A DNA stretch of 64,000 nt from Streptomyces sp. CB02366 (GCF_001905905.1 NZ_LIVT01000006.1:175723-239722), one strand, 5' to 3'; positions 26,131 to 35,770 are shown, counted from the stretch's first letter. Made by a program: numbers and translations. The notes: generated by a model not told the origin, from the letters alone.

Positions 26131-27419
26131 TGCGCACACCCAGCACCCGCACGGTCCGCCGCCGCCTGGCCGGAGTCACCTTCCTCCTGGTCCCCGCCGT
26201 CCTGGTGTGGGTCTCGGTCGCCGTGTACGAGAAGGAGTTCACCGACGACGCCACCGTCACCGTCCGCACCGGCGCGGTCGGCAACGAGATGCACGACAAC
26301 GCCGACGTGAAGCTGCGCGGCGTCGTCGTCGGCCAGGTCCGCTCCATCGCCTCCGACGGCGCGGGCGCCCGCCTCACCCTCGCCATCGACCGCGACAAGC
26401 TCGAGCAGATCCCCGCCGACGTCACCGCCCAGATGCTGCCGACCACCCTCTTCGGCGCACGGTTCGTCGCCCTCGTCCCGCCCCGCGTCCCCGCCGGCGC
26501 CGCCCTGCGGGCCGGAGCGGTCATCCCGCAGGACCGCTCCAGCAACGCCATCGAGCTGGAGCAGGTCCTCGACAACGTCCTGCCGCTGCTGACCGCCGTG
26601 AAGCCCGAGAAGCTGTCCGCCACCCTCAACGCCGTCTCCCAGGCGCTGGAGGGGCGCGGCGAACGCCTCGGCGAGACGCTGACCACGCTGGACGGCCACC
26701 TGAAGAAGTTCAACCCCCAACTGCCCACGCTCAACGCCGACATCAAGGAACTCGTCAAGGTGAGCACGCTGTACGCGGACGCCGCGCCGGACGTTCTCGA
26801 CGCGCTGACCGACGCCACGGTCACCAGCTCCACCCTCGCCGACCAGGAGGCGCGCCTCGCCGGCCTGCACGGCGCCACCACGGCCGCCGCCCGGGACACG
26901 ACCACCTTCCTGCAGGCGAACAAGGACAACCTCATCCGGCTCTCCGCCGCCGGCCGCCCCTCCCTCGAACTCCTCGCGGAATACGCCGAGTCGTTCCCCT
27001 GCACCCTGCGCACCATGGCCGGATTCGTCCCCGCCATGGACAAGGCGCTCGGCAAGGGGACGAACGAGCCGGGGCTCCACGTGTCGATCAAACCCGTCCC
27101 CTCCAAGGGCAAGTACGTCCCCGGCAGGGACCGGCCGGTCTACAACGCCTCGGGCGGCCCGAAGTGCTACTCGGTGCCGTACGTCGGCAAGAACGCCCCG
27201 ACCGCCGACGCCCGCCGGGCCGCCGACGTCACCGCGCCGCCGCCCGCGCCGGCCGGTGACGCGGACACCGCGCTCGGCCTGCCCAACTCGCCCCAGGAAT
27301 CCCAGCTCGTCAACGAACTGGTCGCACCCTCGCTGAAGGCGGCGCCGGGAGACCTGCCCGACTGGAGCAGCGTGCTCATCGGCCCGGCCTTCCGCGGTGC
27401 GGAGGTGAAGCTCAAGTGA
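26130..27419 (+). CDS. mceA: MCE-domain protein A
   Basis: A 429-residue Mce protein: one N-terminal membrane anchor (about residues 13-34), an MlaD/MCE beta-barrel domain (about 38-115, with VKLRGVVVGQVRSI), then a long helical region thought to form part of a hydrophobic tunnel through which lipid passes. The C-terminal 70 residues are Pro/Ala-rich. First of six mce genes; in the family order this corresponds to MceA. Confidence 0.92.
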   Translation: MRTPSTRTVRRRLAGVTFLLVPAVLVWVSVAVYEKEFTDDATVTVRTGAVGNEMHDNADVKLRGVVVGQVRSIASDGAGARLTLAIDRDKLEQIPADVTAQMLPTTLFGARFVALVPPRVPAGAALRAGAVIPQDRSSNAIELEQVLDNVLPLLTAVKPEKLSATLNAVSQALEGRGERLGETLTTLDGHLKKFNPQLPTLNADIKELVKVSTLYADAAPDVLDALTDATVTSSTLADQEARLAGLHGATTAAARDTTTFLQANKDNLIRLSAAGRPSLELLAEYAESFPCTLRTMAGFVPAMDKALGKGTNEPGLHVSIKPVPSKGKYVPGRDRPVYNASGGPKCYSVPYVGKNAPTADARRAADVTAPPPAPAGDADTALGLPNSPQESQLVNELVAPSLKAAPGDLPDWSSVLIGPAFRGAEVKLK

Positions 27420-28447
27420 AACGCCGCTCGCTCGCGGGACCGGTCGCCAAGTCCCTCGTCTTCATCGTCGTCACGGTGCTGGCCACCACCGTCCTCGGAC
27501 TCTCCATCGCCAACAAGGGCGTCGGCGACACCGCCACGTACAAGGCGCGGTTCACGGACGCCACCGGGCTCATGCCCGGCGACAGCGTCCGGATCGCGGG
27601 GGTCAAGGTCGGCCAGGTCGAATCCGTGCGGGTCGCCGACCGGCGGGTCGCCGAGGTCGCCTTCGCCGTACGCAAGGGGCGGGACCTCCCCGCCTCGGTG
27701 ACGGCCTCCATCAAGTACCTCAACATGGTCGGACAGCGGTACGTCGACCTCGACCAGGGCGCCGGGCCGGTCGGCCGGACGTTCCGCCCCGGCGACACCA
27801 TCCCGCTCTCCCGCACCACCCCGGCGCTCGACCTCACCCAGCTCTTCAACGGCTTCCAGCCCCTGTTCGAAGGGCTGTCGCCGCCCGACGTGAACCAGCT
27901 CGCCGGCTCCATCGTCCAGGTCCTCCAGGGCGAGGGCGGCACCGTGGACAGCATTCTGCGGCACGTCGGCTCGCTCACCACGACCGTCGCCGCGAAGGAC
28001 AAGGTGATCGGAGAGGTGATCGCCAACCTCAACACCGTCCTCAAGACGGTCAACGACCGGGAAGCCGGCTTCGACGACCTCGTCGTCACCCTCCAGAAGC
28101 TCGTCACCGGGTTCTCCGGCGACCGCAAGCCGCTGGGCGAGGCCGTCACCGCGATGGGCGCGCTCACCACCGTCACCGCCGACCTCTTCCAGGACGGCCG
28201 CAAGCCGCTCAAGGACGACATCCGCCAACTGGGAAGGTTGAGCGGGCAGTTGGAGAAGGGCACCCCGCAGATCGAGAACTTCCTCCAGAAGACCCCGGCC
28301 AAGATGGCGGCCATCAGCCGACTCACGTCCTACGGATCGTGGCTCAACCTCTACCTCTGCGAGGCGAAGGTCAGCGGCGTCACCCACGACGACGGAAGCA
28401 AGCCGCCCACCGGCATCGCGATCACCCAACCGAGGTGCCTGGCATGA
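27416..28447 (+). CDS. mceB: MCE-domain protein B
   Basis: A 343-residue Mce protein with an anchor at about residues 10-30, an MCE domain with VRIAGVKVGQVESV, and a helical tail. Overlaps mceA and mceC by four bases each (GTGA, ATGA), so the whole set is translationally coupled. Expected to contribute one subunit of the hetero-hexameric lipid channel. Confidence 0.92.
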   Translation: MKRRSLAGPVAKSLVFIVVTVLATTVLGLSIANKGVGDTATYKARFTDATGLMPGDSVRIAGVKVGQVESVRVADRRVAEVAFAVRKGRDLPASVTASIKYLNMVGQRYVDLDQGAGPVGRTFRPGDTIPLSRTTPALDLTQLFNGFQPLFEGLSPPDVNQLAGSIVQVLQGEGGTVDSILRHVGSLTTTVAAKDKVIGEVIANLNTVLKTVNDREAGFDDLVVTLQKLVTGFSGDRKPLGEAVTAMGALTTVTADLFQDGRKPLKDDIRQLGRLSGQLEKGTPQIENFLQKTPAKMAAISRLTSYGSWLNLYLCEAKVSGVTHDDGSKPPTGIAITQPRCLA

Positions 28448-29463
28448 GAATCACCCCCATCCGGGAACGCAACCCGGTCGCCGTCGCCGTCGTCGGACTC
28501 CTGGTCCTCGCCCTGGTCGGCCTCGCCGCCTGGCGCGCCGACTCCCTCCCCTTCGTCGCCGGCGGCACCTCCTACAGCGCCGACTTCACCGAGTCCGCCG
28601 GACTGGAGGACGGCGACGAGGTGCGCATCGCCGGCGTGAAGGTCGGGGAGGTCACCGGAGTCTCGCTCGACGGCTCCAAGGTCCGGGTCGACTTCCGGGT
28701 GGAGGACGCCTGGATCGGCGACTCCTCCACCGTGGGCATCGCCATCAAGACCCTGCTCGGCGAGAAGTACCTCGCCGTCGACCCCCTCGGCGACGCCCCG
28801 CAGGACCCCGGCAGCCGCATCACCGCCGGCCGCACCACCTCCCCGTACGACGTCACCCAGGCGTTCAACGGGCTCGGGGAGACCATCGGGGAGATCGACA
28901 CCGCGCAGCTCGCCAAGAGCTTCGACACGATCTCCGCCACCTTCAAGGACTCCCCGCCCCACGTCCGCAGCGCCGCCGACGGGCTCTCCGCCCTCTCGCG
29001 CACGGTCTCCGAACGCGACGCCCAGCTCGCCACCCTGCTCAGCAGCAGCAAGAAGCTCACCAGGACCCTCGCGGGGAAGAAGAGCAGCTTCGAGATGCTC
29101 CTGGAGGACGGGAACCTGCTCCTCGGCGAGATCCAGGCGCGCCGCGACTCCATCCACCTGCTGCTCACCGGCACCCGCGACCTCGGCACCCAGCTCGCCG
29201 GACTCGTCCGGGACAACGACAAGCAGCTCGGACCGACCCTGGACTCCCTCAGCCGGGTCACCGCCGTCCTGGTGAAGAACCGCAAGAGCTTGGACAAGGT
29301 CCTCGCCACGACCGGCTCCTACAGCCGGCTCGTCGGCAACACCCTGGGCAGCGGACGCTGGTTCGACAACTACGTCTGCGGCGTCGTGCCCAAGAACTAC
29401 CTGCCCGCCGGCACCGGCCCGGCGACCGGATGCATGCCACCCCGGCAGCAAGGGGGCCGCTGA
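28444..29463 (+). CDS. mceC: MCE-domain protein C
   Basis: A 339-residue Mce protein: anchor about residues 13-31 (VAVAVVGLLVLALVGLAAW), MCE domain with EVRIAGVKVGEVTGV, helical region, and a short C-terminal segment with two cysteines (YVCGVV, GCMPP). The ATG at 28444 overlaps the mceB stop as ATGA; an earlier in-frame start at 28339 lies within mceB and was rejected. Confidence 0.92.
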   Translation: MRITPIRERNPVAVAVVGLLVLALVGLAAWRADSLPFVAGGTSYSADFTESAGLEDGDEVRIAGVKVGEVTGVSLDGSKVRVDFRVEDAWIGDSSTVGIAIKTLLGEKYLAVDPLGDAPQDPGSRITAGRTTSPYDVTQAFNGLGETIGEIDTAQLAKSFDTISATFKDSPPHVRSAADGLSALSRTVSERDAQLATLLSSSKKLTRTLAGKKSSFEMLLEDGNLLLGEIQARRDSIHLLLTGTRDLGTQLAGLVRDNDKQLGPTLDSLSRVTAVLVKNRKSLDKVLATTGSYSRLVGNTLGSGRWFDNYVCGVVPKNYLPAGTGPATGCMPPRQQGGR

Positions 29464-29464
29464 C

Positions 29465-30595
29465 ATGAGACGCACCCGCATCACCGGCATCGTCGTCGGC
29501 CTCGCCCTGGTCGGGGTCGCCGCCGCCACCGGGGTGAGCGCCCTGGAGGAGGACGGGAAGATCACCGTCACCGCCTACTTCGAGCGCGCCACCGGCGTCT
29601 ACGCCGGGTCCGATCTGCGCATCCTCGGCGTCAAGGTCGGCACCGTCCAATCCGTCGAGCCGCGCGGCGAGGAAGTGAAGGTCGTCCTGCGCCTCGACGA
29701 CGGCATCGACGTCCCCCGGGACGCCCACGCCGTGGTCGTCGCCCCCAGTCTCGTCGCCGACCGCTACGTCCAACTCGCCCCCGCCTACGACGGCGGCCCC
29801 CGGCTCGCGGACGACGCGGTGCTGCCCGCCGCCCGCAACGCCACCCCCGTCGAGGTCGACGAGCTGTACGCCTCCATCACCGAACTCTCCACCGCGCTCG
29901 GCCCCGACGGGGCCAACGCGGACGGGGCGTTCGCCCGGCTCCTGGACACCGGGGCGAAGAACCTCGACGGCAACGGCAAGGCCATCGGGGACTCCATCGA
30001 ACAGTTCGGCAAGGCCGCCAAGACGCTCGACAAGAGCAGCGGCGACCTCTTCGACACCCTCACCCACCTCCAAAGCTTCACCACCATGCTCAAGGAGAAC
30101 GACGGCAACGTCCGCAGCGCCGAGCAGCAGCTGAACACGGTCACCTCCTTCCTGGCGGACGACAAGAAGAACCTCAGCGCGGCCCTCAAGGAACTGGGCG
30201 CCGCCCTCGGCCAGGTCAAGGCGTTCATCGCCAAGAACCGCGGCTCGCTCAAGAAGAACGTCGAGGCCCTGGTCCCCATCACCCAGACGCTCGTCGACCA
30301 GCGCGCCTCGCTCGCGGAGGCGATGGACACCCTGCCGCTCGCGGCGGGCAACGTGCTGAACGCCTACGACCCGGCCCACCGCACCCTCAACGGCCGGGCC
30401 AACCTCAACGAACTGTCCATGGGCGGACCGCTCGTGGAGCCCGGGGCCGCCGCGGCGGCCGGCCGGCTCACCGGCCTGGCCCCCGTCGACGCGAACCGCC
30501 GCAAAGTCCTGCCCGTCCTGCCGCTCCCCGAGGTCGGCACGGTCTACGGCACACCCGAGAAGCAGCCCGGCAAGAAGAAGGGGGCGGAAGGATGA
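29465..30595 (+). CDS. mceD: MCE-domain protein D
   Basis: A 376-residue Mce protein: anchor about residues 5-27, MCE domain with LRILGVKVGTVQSV, and a helical tail ending in a Lys-rich tract (KKQPGKKKGAEG-like). It starts one base after the mceC stop and overlaps mceE by four bases. Confidence 0.92.
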   Translation: MRRTRITGIVVGLALVGVAAATGVSALEEDGKITVTAYFERATGVYAGSDLRILGVKVGTVQSVEPRGEEVKVVLRLDDGIDVPRDAHAVVVAPSLVADRYVQLAPAYDGGPRLADDAVLPAARNATPVEVDELYASITELSTALGPDGANADGAFARLLDTGAKNLDGNGKAIGDSIEQFGKAAKTLDKSSGDLFDTLTHLQSFTTMLKENDGNVRSAEQQLNTVTSFLADDKKNLSAALKELGAALGQVKAFIAKNRGSLKKNVEALVPITQTLVDQRASLAEAMDTLPLAAGNVLNAYDPAHRTLNGRANLNELSMGGPLVEPGAAAAAGRLTGLAPVDANRRKVLPVLPLPEVGTVYGTPEKQPGKKKGAEG

Positions 30596-31845
30596 ACGAC
30601 GACGCCCGCCGCAGACCCGCCGTACGCGCGGCCGTCGCCGCCGTCGCCCTGCTCGCCACCGGCGCGCTGGTCGCCCTGGTGGTGGTCCGCCCCGACGCCC
30701 CGTCCTTCACCGGCATCGAGCAGATCCCGCTGCCCGGCGGCGCCGACCTGGGCGAGAGGCCGTACGAGGTCACCGCCGAGTTCGGCGACGTCCTCAGCCT
30801 CGCCCCGCAGTCCTCGGTCAAGGTCAACGACGTCTCCGTGGGGCGCGTCACGAAGATCGCGCTCGCCCCGGACGGCTGGCGGGCCCGGGTCACCATGCAG
30901 GTCAACGGCAGGATCAAGCTCCCCGCCAACGCCTACGCCCGGCTCGAACAGTCCAGCCTCCTCGGCGAGAAGTACATCCAGCTCGCCCCGCCCCCCGACG
31001 GCACCGCCCGGGGATCGCTCGCGAGCGGAGGCCGCATCCCGCTCTCCCGGACCAACCGGAACCCCGAGGTCGAAGAGGTCTTCGGCGCCCTGTCCATGCT
31101 CCTCAACGGGGGCGGGGTCAACCAGCTCAAGACCATCACCACCGAGCTGAACAAGGCGCTCGCCGGGCAGGAACCGCAGATCCGCTCCGTACTCAACCGG
31201 GTCGACACCCTCGTCACCGACCTCGACGAGAACAAGGGCGACATCACCAAGGCCCTCGACGGCGTCAACCGGCTCGCCGCCACCCTCGCCACCCGCGAAC
31301 AGGACGTCGGAACGGTCCTCACCGACCTCAGCCCCGGACTCAAGGTCCTGGAGAAGCAACGCGGCTCCCTGCTGACCATGCTGCGCTCCCTCGACACCCT
31401 CTCCACCGTGGCCGTCGACACGATCAACCGGAGCAAAGCCGACATGATCGCCGACCTCAAGGCGCTCGCCCCCACCCTCAAGGCGCTCGCCGACTCCGGC
31501 CAGGACCTGCCCGACTCCCTCCAGGTGCTGCTGACGTACCCCTTCACCGACGAGGTGCTGCGCGGCGTCAAGGGCGACTACCTCAACGTCTACCTGGACG
31601 TGACGGCCATGCCGGGCACCCAGATCATCCCGGCCCTCACCCCCGACCCGCCGGGGATCCCGCAGCCCCCGACCGAGGGCGGGGACCCGGCCGCGCCGCT
31701 CCGGGGCGCGCTCCCTCTGCCGCTGCCCGCCGTCTCCGGCGCCCCGAGGACCACCGCGCCCCGGTCGCCGGAGCCCGACGTGTCCGGCGCCTCGCAGCCG
31801 TCCGCGTCCGGGTCCTCGAAACCCGCGAAGGAGGCGACCCCGTGA
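30592..31845 (+). CDS. mceE: MCE-domain protein E, without a lipobox
   Basis: A 417-residue Mce protein in the fifth position, which in most actinobacterial operons is a lipoprotein. Here the N-terminus has a hydrophobic segment (residues 15-34, with LLATGALVALVVV) and no cysteine, so it cannot be lipidated and should be held by a membrane helix. The MCE domain follows (VKVNDVSVGRVTKI, LLGEKYIQLA, which are marks of the E type). The C-terminal 90 residues are Pro/Ser-rich. Confidence 0.9.
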   Translation: MNDDARRRPAVRAAVAAVALLATGALVALVVVRPDAPSFTGIEQIPLPGGADLGERPYEVTAEFGDVLSLAPQSSVKVNDVSVGRVTKIALAPDGWRARVTMQVNGRIKLPANAYARLEQSSLLGEKYIQLAPPPDGTARGSLASGGRIPLSRTNRNPEVEEVFGALSMLLNGGGVNQLKTITTELNKALAGQEPQIRSVLNRVDTLVTDLDENKGDITKALDGVNRLAATLATREQDVGTVLTDLSPGLKVLEKQRGSLLTMLRSLDTLSTVAVDTINRSKADMIADLKALAPTLKALADSGQDLPDSLQVLLTYPFTDEVLRGVKGDYLNVYLDVTAMPGTQIIPALTPDPPGIPQPPTEGGDPAAPLRGALPLPLPAVSGAPRTTAPRSPEPDVSGASQPSASGSSKPAKEATP

Positions 31846-33077
31846 TCACCCCCGCCATCCGGCTGAAGAACCTCGCCTTCCTCGTCATCGCCGTCCTGGT
31901 CCTCGGCTACCTCGGCGTCCGCTACGCCGACCTCGGCCACTACGTCGGACTGCGCAGCTACTACACGGTCAAGGTCCAACTCCCGCAGACCGGAGGCCTG
32001 TACACCCACTCCAACGTCACCTACCGGGGCGTCTCCGTGGGCCGTGTCGGACAGATCGAGCTGACCGAGGAGGGCGTCGAGGCCGAACTGCGCATCGAGA
32101 AGGACGCCCCGCCGATCCCCGACAGCCTCACCGCCGTCGTCGCCAACCTCTCGGCGGTCGGCGAGCAGTACGTCGATCTGCGGCCCACCCGCCGGGACGG
32201 GCCCTTCCTGGGGAACGGCTCGGTCATCGACGAGGCCGACACCGCCATCCCCGCACCTCCCACCGATGTCCTCACCAGCGTCGACGACCTGGCGAGCTCG
32301 GTGGACCTGGAAAGCCTGCGGACCGTCGTCGAGGAGTTCGGGGCCGCCTTCGAAGGACGCGGCGAGGACCTCCAGGTCCTGCTGGACAGCAGCGGCGACT
32401 TCGTCGAGGCCGCGGACCGGGCGCTGCCCGTCACCACCCGCCTGATGGCCGACGGCGAGAAGGTCCTGCGTACCCAGGCCGAACAGGGCCGGGCGCTCAA
32501 GGGCTTCGCCCGGGGGGCCAAGGAACTGGCCGCCGAACTCAAGGGCTCCGACGCCGACCTGCGCCACCTCATCGCGACCACCCCGGACGCCGCCCTCCAG
32601 ATCAGCGGACTGCTGCGCGACGTCGACCCCGCCTTCGGCGTCGTCGTCGCCAACCTCCTCACCACCTCCGAGGTGGCCGTCACCCGCCAGCGCGGCCTGG
32701 AAGAACTCCTCGTGAAGCTGCCCGCCGTCGCCGCCGTCGGGGCGAGCGCGATCGACGACGGCGGCGCCCGGTTCGGCATGTCCCTCACCTTCTTCGAACC
32801 GCTGCCCTGCACCGCCGGCTACGGCGGCACGGTCTACCGCAACGGCCTCGACACCTCGGCCGGCCCGGCCGTGAACACCGCCGCCCGCTGCACCTCCTCG
32901 CCCGGCACCGGCGTCAACGTCCGGGGCAGCGCCAATGCCCCCAAGGGCGGCCCGGTGCCCCAGCCCGCCGTTCCGGGCTCGATGAAGCTGCCCGGAGCCG
33001 CGGACGGCACGTCCGCGAACGCCGGGCCGCGGGCCGACGGCATGGCCGGGCTGCTGGGTCTGGGAGGCGCCTCGTGA
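31842..33077 (+). CDS. mceF: MCE-domain protein F
   Basis: A 411-residue Mce protein with anchor about residues 10-30 and an MCE domain with VTYRGVSVGRVGQI. After the helical region is a sequence with paired cysteines (PLPCTAGYGG and ARCTSS, about residues 325-350), a feature of MceF-type C-termini. Last of six mce genes, overlapping the first Mas gene by four bases. Confidence 0.92.
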   Translation: MITPAIRLKNLAFLVIAVLVLGYLGVRYADLGHYVGLRSYYTVKVQLPQTGGLYTHSNVTYRGVSVGRVGQIELTEEGVEAELRIEKDAPPIPDSLTAVVANLSAVGEQYVDLRPTRRDGPFLGNGSVIDEADTAIPAPPTDVLTSVDDLASSVDLESLRTVVEEFGAAFEGRGEDLQVLLDSSGDFVEAADRALPVTTRLMADGEKVLRTQAEQGRALKGFARGAKELAAELKGSDADLRHLIATTPDAALQISGLLRDVDPAFGVVVANLLTTSEVAVTRQRGLEELLVKLPAVAAVGASAIDDGGARFGMSLTFFEPLPCTAGYGGTVYRNGLDTSAGPAVNTAARCTSSPGTGVNVRGSANAPKGGPVPQPAVPGSMKLPGAADGTSANAGPRADGMAGLLGLGGAS

Positions 33078-33595
33078 CCGCCCGCACCCGGCGCCTGGGC
33101 GGCTGGGCCGTCCTGCTCGTCGCCGCCCTGGTCTGCGGACTGGGGGCCTGGTCGTACGGGCAGGCGCGCGGCGACGGCTCCCTGTCCTACGCGAAGGCCC
33201 GCGACACCGCCCTGGCCGAGGGCAGACGGCACCTCGCCACGCTGAACAGCCTGGACGGCGCGGACGCGAAACGGGTCGACACCGGGCTGCGTGCCTGGCT
33301 GGATGCCTCCACCGGCCCGCTGCACGACCAGCTGGAGCGGACCCGGAAAGCCGACGCGAAGTCCCTGAAGACGGCGGGCGACACGGCCCGCGGCAAGGTC
33401 ACGTCGGCGGCGCTCACCGCACTGGACGAGCGCACGGGCACGGCGGAGCTGATCGCCGCCGTCGACGTGGAGGTCACCCCGCGCTCCGGTGCGGCCGGCA
33501 TCCAGCGCAAACGGTTCGGGGCGACCCTCGCCCGTACCGCGGACGGCTGGAAGGTCAAGGCGCTCACGGCGATAGGAACGGACGGCGGCCGATGA
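33074..33595 (+). CDS. Mce-associated membrane protein (Mas, type A, copy 1)
   Basis: A 173-residue protein with one N-terminal membrane helix (about residues 10-28) and an NTF2-like or helical-plus-sheet periplasmic domain. Mas proteins follow actinobacterial mce genes and are thought to stabilise the complex. It is clearly paralogous to the protein at 34275 (shared ARDxALAxG, LDERxG and KRFGxxLxRTADGWK-type segments). Overlaps neighbours by four bases on both sides. Confidence 0.85.
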   Translation: MTARTRRLGGWAVLLVAALVCGLGAWSYGQARGDGSLSYAKARDTALAEGRRHLATLNSLDGADAKRVDTGLRAWLDASTGPLHDQLERTRKADAKSLKTAGDTARGKVTSAALTALDERTGTAELIAAVDVEVTPRSGAAGIQRKRFGATLARTADGWKVKALTAIGTDGGR

Positions 33596-34215
33596 CGGAG
33601 CACGGAGGAGTGACCACGGTCGACGGCGGGACCGCTGTGGAACCCGACGCCGGGGTCCGGGAAGCGGAGACGCCCGACCCGGGGCCGCGGCCGGACGGCG
33701 GGGCGGACGCGCCGCGCCGCCGGTGGCCGCGCGTCCTCGGCGCCCTGCTGGCGGTCGCCCTGATCGTCACCGGCGGCCTCCTGTACGCCGAGGGGCGCCG
33801 ACTCCGGGACACCCCGGCCACGGCGAACCTCGCCCTCACCGATACGGCGGCGACCACCCGCGTCACCGGCGACGTCAGCAGCGCTCTGGCGAAGGTCTTC
33901 TCGTACGCCCCCGGCTCCACCGCCGCCACGCGGGCGGCGGCCGAGGAGGTGCTGACGGGCAAGGCGCTCCAGCAGTACGCGGCGCTGTTCGGCCAGGTGG
34001 AGCGGCAGGCCGCCGACCAGAAGCTGACGCTCACCAGCGAGGTCGTCCGGGCCGGCGTGACCCGGCTGACCGACGACAGCGCCCACCTCCTGGTCTTCCT
34101 CGACCAGGTCTACGAGAGGCGGGGCCGGACCCCCACCACCGCCGCCGCGCAGCTCACGGTGACCGCCGAACTGCGCGACGGACGCTGGTGGATCGTCGAG
34201 ATCGGCTCCCTATGA
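33592..34215 (+). CDS. Mce-associated membrane protein (Mas, type B, copy 1)
   Basis: A 207-residue protein with an acidic N-terminus, one membrane helix (about residues 45-65) and an outer domain. It is paralogous to the protein at 34952: NxALTD, a VFSYxxxS segment, LTGxAxQQ and RLTDDSAHLLVFLDQ are shared in order. The type A and type B genes alternate, which indicates duplication of a two-gene unit. Confidence 0.85.
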   Translation: MTEHGGVTTVDGGTAVEPDAGVREAETPDPGPRPDGGADAPRRRWPRVLGALLAVALIVTGGLLYAEGRRLRDTPATANLALTDTAATTRVTGDVSSALAKVFSYAPGSTAATRAAAEEVLTGKALQQYAALFGQVERQAADQKLTLTSEVVRAGVTRLTDDSAHLLVFLDQVYERRGRTPTTAAAQLTVTAELRDGRWWIVEIGSL

Positions 34216-34274
34216 CGGCGGGCCCGAGGAGATGGCGCACCGGTCCGGTTCGGCAGGCAGGGGAGAGGCACCAC

Positions 34275-34901
34275 ATGGCACGGCAGCGGACGGCGACGAC
34301 GAAGACCGAGAGCGGCGAGGCCGCTGGGAACAGCGGGAACGCCGGCAGGACCGGCAGCACCGAACGCTCCGGAACGGCCCGGGCGAGAGCGGGGAACCCG
34401 CTGCTGCTCGCCGCACTGGCCCTGGTGGTCTGCGCGGCCGGGGCGGCGGGCTGGGGCGGCTGGCAGCGCTACCAGGCGGCCAACGACGACGCGGCGTCCT
34501 TCGCGCAGGCGCGCGACGACGCGCTGGCGGCGGGGGAGCAGGCGGTGCAGAACATGAACACCCTGGACCACAAGGCGCTGGAGCAGGGGCTCGACAGTTG
34601 GGAGCAGTCCACCACCGGTGACCTGCGCCGCCAACTCGTGGACGGCCGCGACGCGTTCGCCAAGCAGATCGCCGAGGCGAAGACGGTCAGCACGGCGAAG
34701 GTGCTCTCCGGTGCGGTGACCGAACTGGACGAACGGGCGGGCCGCGCGGGGGTGATGGTCGCACTGCGCGTCACCGTCACCGCGCCCGAGGGCGAACCGG
34801 CGGTGAAGGAGAGCCGGTTGCTCGGAAGCCTCACCCGGACCGCCGAGGGGTGGAAGCTCAGCGCGCTGGGCCAGGCGCCCGTCGGCGCCACGGCCGGCTG
34901 A
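34275..34901 (+). CDS. Mce-associated membrane protein (Mas, type A, copy 2)
   Basis: A 208-residue Mas protein: a hydrophilic N-terminus of about 40 residues, a membrane helix (LLLAALALVVCAAGAAGWGG, about 43-62) and the type A outer domain. The ATG at 34275 is chosen for its strong GGGGAGAGG; an alternative ATG at 34212 overlaps the previous stop (ATGA) and would add 21 residues. Confidence 0.83.
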   Translation: MARQRTATTKTESGEAAGNSGNAGRTGSTERSGTARARAGNPLLLAALALVVCAAGAAGWGGWQRYQAANDDAASFAQARDDALAAGEQAVQNMNTLDHKALEQGLDSWEQSTTGDLRRQLVDGRDAFAKQIAEAKTVSTAKVLSGAVTELDERAGRAGVMVALRVTVTAPEGEPAVKESRLLGSLTRTAEGWKLSALGQAPVGATAG

Positions 34902-34951
34902 CCCCGCCACCGCACCCGCCCCGCCCCGCACGCCCCGGAGAGGAACCACCC

Positions 34952-35755
34952 ATGTCGACGACCCGCCACCTCGTCAACCGCCGCCGCCGGCTGGCCACGA
35001 CCCCCTCGCGTACGGGAGCCGAGCCGGAGCCGGACTACGGGCGGAGCGCCGCCGACCCCGCCGACCCCGAACCGCGGTCGGCGAGGGGCGCCGCCGCCGA
35101 TCGCGACACGGCCACGGCCACCGCCACGGACCCGGAAACGGCCGCCGCCGGTAACGCCGTTCCCGCCGGGCCCGAGCTCCGCACCGCCGCCGCCCGCGAG
35201 GACGCCCCCCGCCCCGAGGCGTCCCCGCTCGCACCGTCCCGCCTCCGCGTCACGCTGCCCGCCGTGCTCTGCGCCCTCACCGTGCTCCTGGGCGCCTTCG
35301 CCGTCTGGGCGTTCACCTCCGCCGACCGCCTCCGCGACGAGCCGGCCCGGCAGAACACCGCGCTCACCGACATCGGCCGGACCAGCGAGGTGAAGGGCCG
35401 GATCAGCGAGGCGGTCGGCGCGGTGTTCTCGTACGACTACGCCTCGCCCGCCCGGGCCGACCGCGCGGCGAGCACCTATCTGACCGGCCGGGCCGTGCAG
35501 CAGCACAAGGACATGCTCGCCGACGTCCGGGAGCAGGCCCCGAAGCAGAAGCTGGTGCTCACCACCACCGTGACCGAGAGCGGGGTCGAGTTCCTCGACG
35601 GCGACCGCGCCCGGCTGCTGGTCTTCGCCGACCAGAGCAACACCCGTACCGGCAAGGACGAGGAGACGACGTACGCGGCGGCCATGTTCGCCGTGGACGC
35701 CGTCCGCCGCGGGGACACCTGGCTGATCGCCGCCATCGACACCTTCACCCGCTGA
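34952..35755 (+). CDS. Mce-associated membrane protein (Mas, type B, copy 2)
   Basis: A 267-residue Mas protein with a long, polar, low-complexity N-terminus (about 90 residues, TATATA-like and Ala/Pro/Glu-rich), a membrane helix (about 100-122) and the type B outer domain. GGAGAGG precedes the ATG at 34952. Compared with copy 1 the cytoplasmic tail is about 50 residues longer. Confidence 0.83.
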   Translation: MSTTRHLVNRRRRLATTPSRTGAEPEPDYGRSAADPADPEPRSARGAAADRDTATATATDPETAAAGNAVPAGPELRTAAAREDAPRPEASPLAPSRLRVTLPAVLCALTVLLGAFAVWAFTSADRLRDEPARQNTALTDIGRTSEVKGRISEAVGAVFSYDYASPARADRAASTYLTGRAVQQHKDMLADVREQAPKQKLVLTTTVTESGVEFLDGDRARLLVFADQSNTRTGKDEETTYAAAMFAVDAVRRGDTWLIAAIDTFTR

Positions 35756-35770
35756 GCGAAGGGAACCGAC

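Noticed and set aside
24424..26139. Minus-strand frame opposite the two YrbE permease genes
   Set aside because: Composition is dominated by Glu, Asp, Gly and His, typical of the antisense of a high-GC gene, and there is no start context.
26130..33077. Idea that the six Mce genes are a recent tandem array
   Set aside because: The six proteins differ in length and tail and correspond to the ancient MceA-F set, so they are not a local duplication. Only the Mas genes show that pattern.
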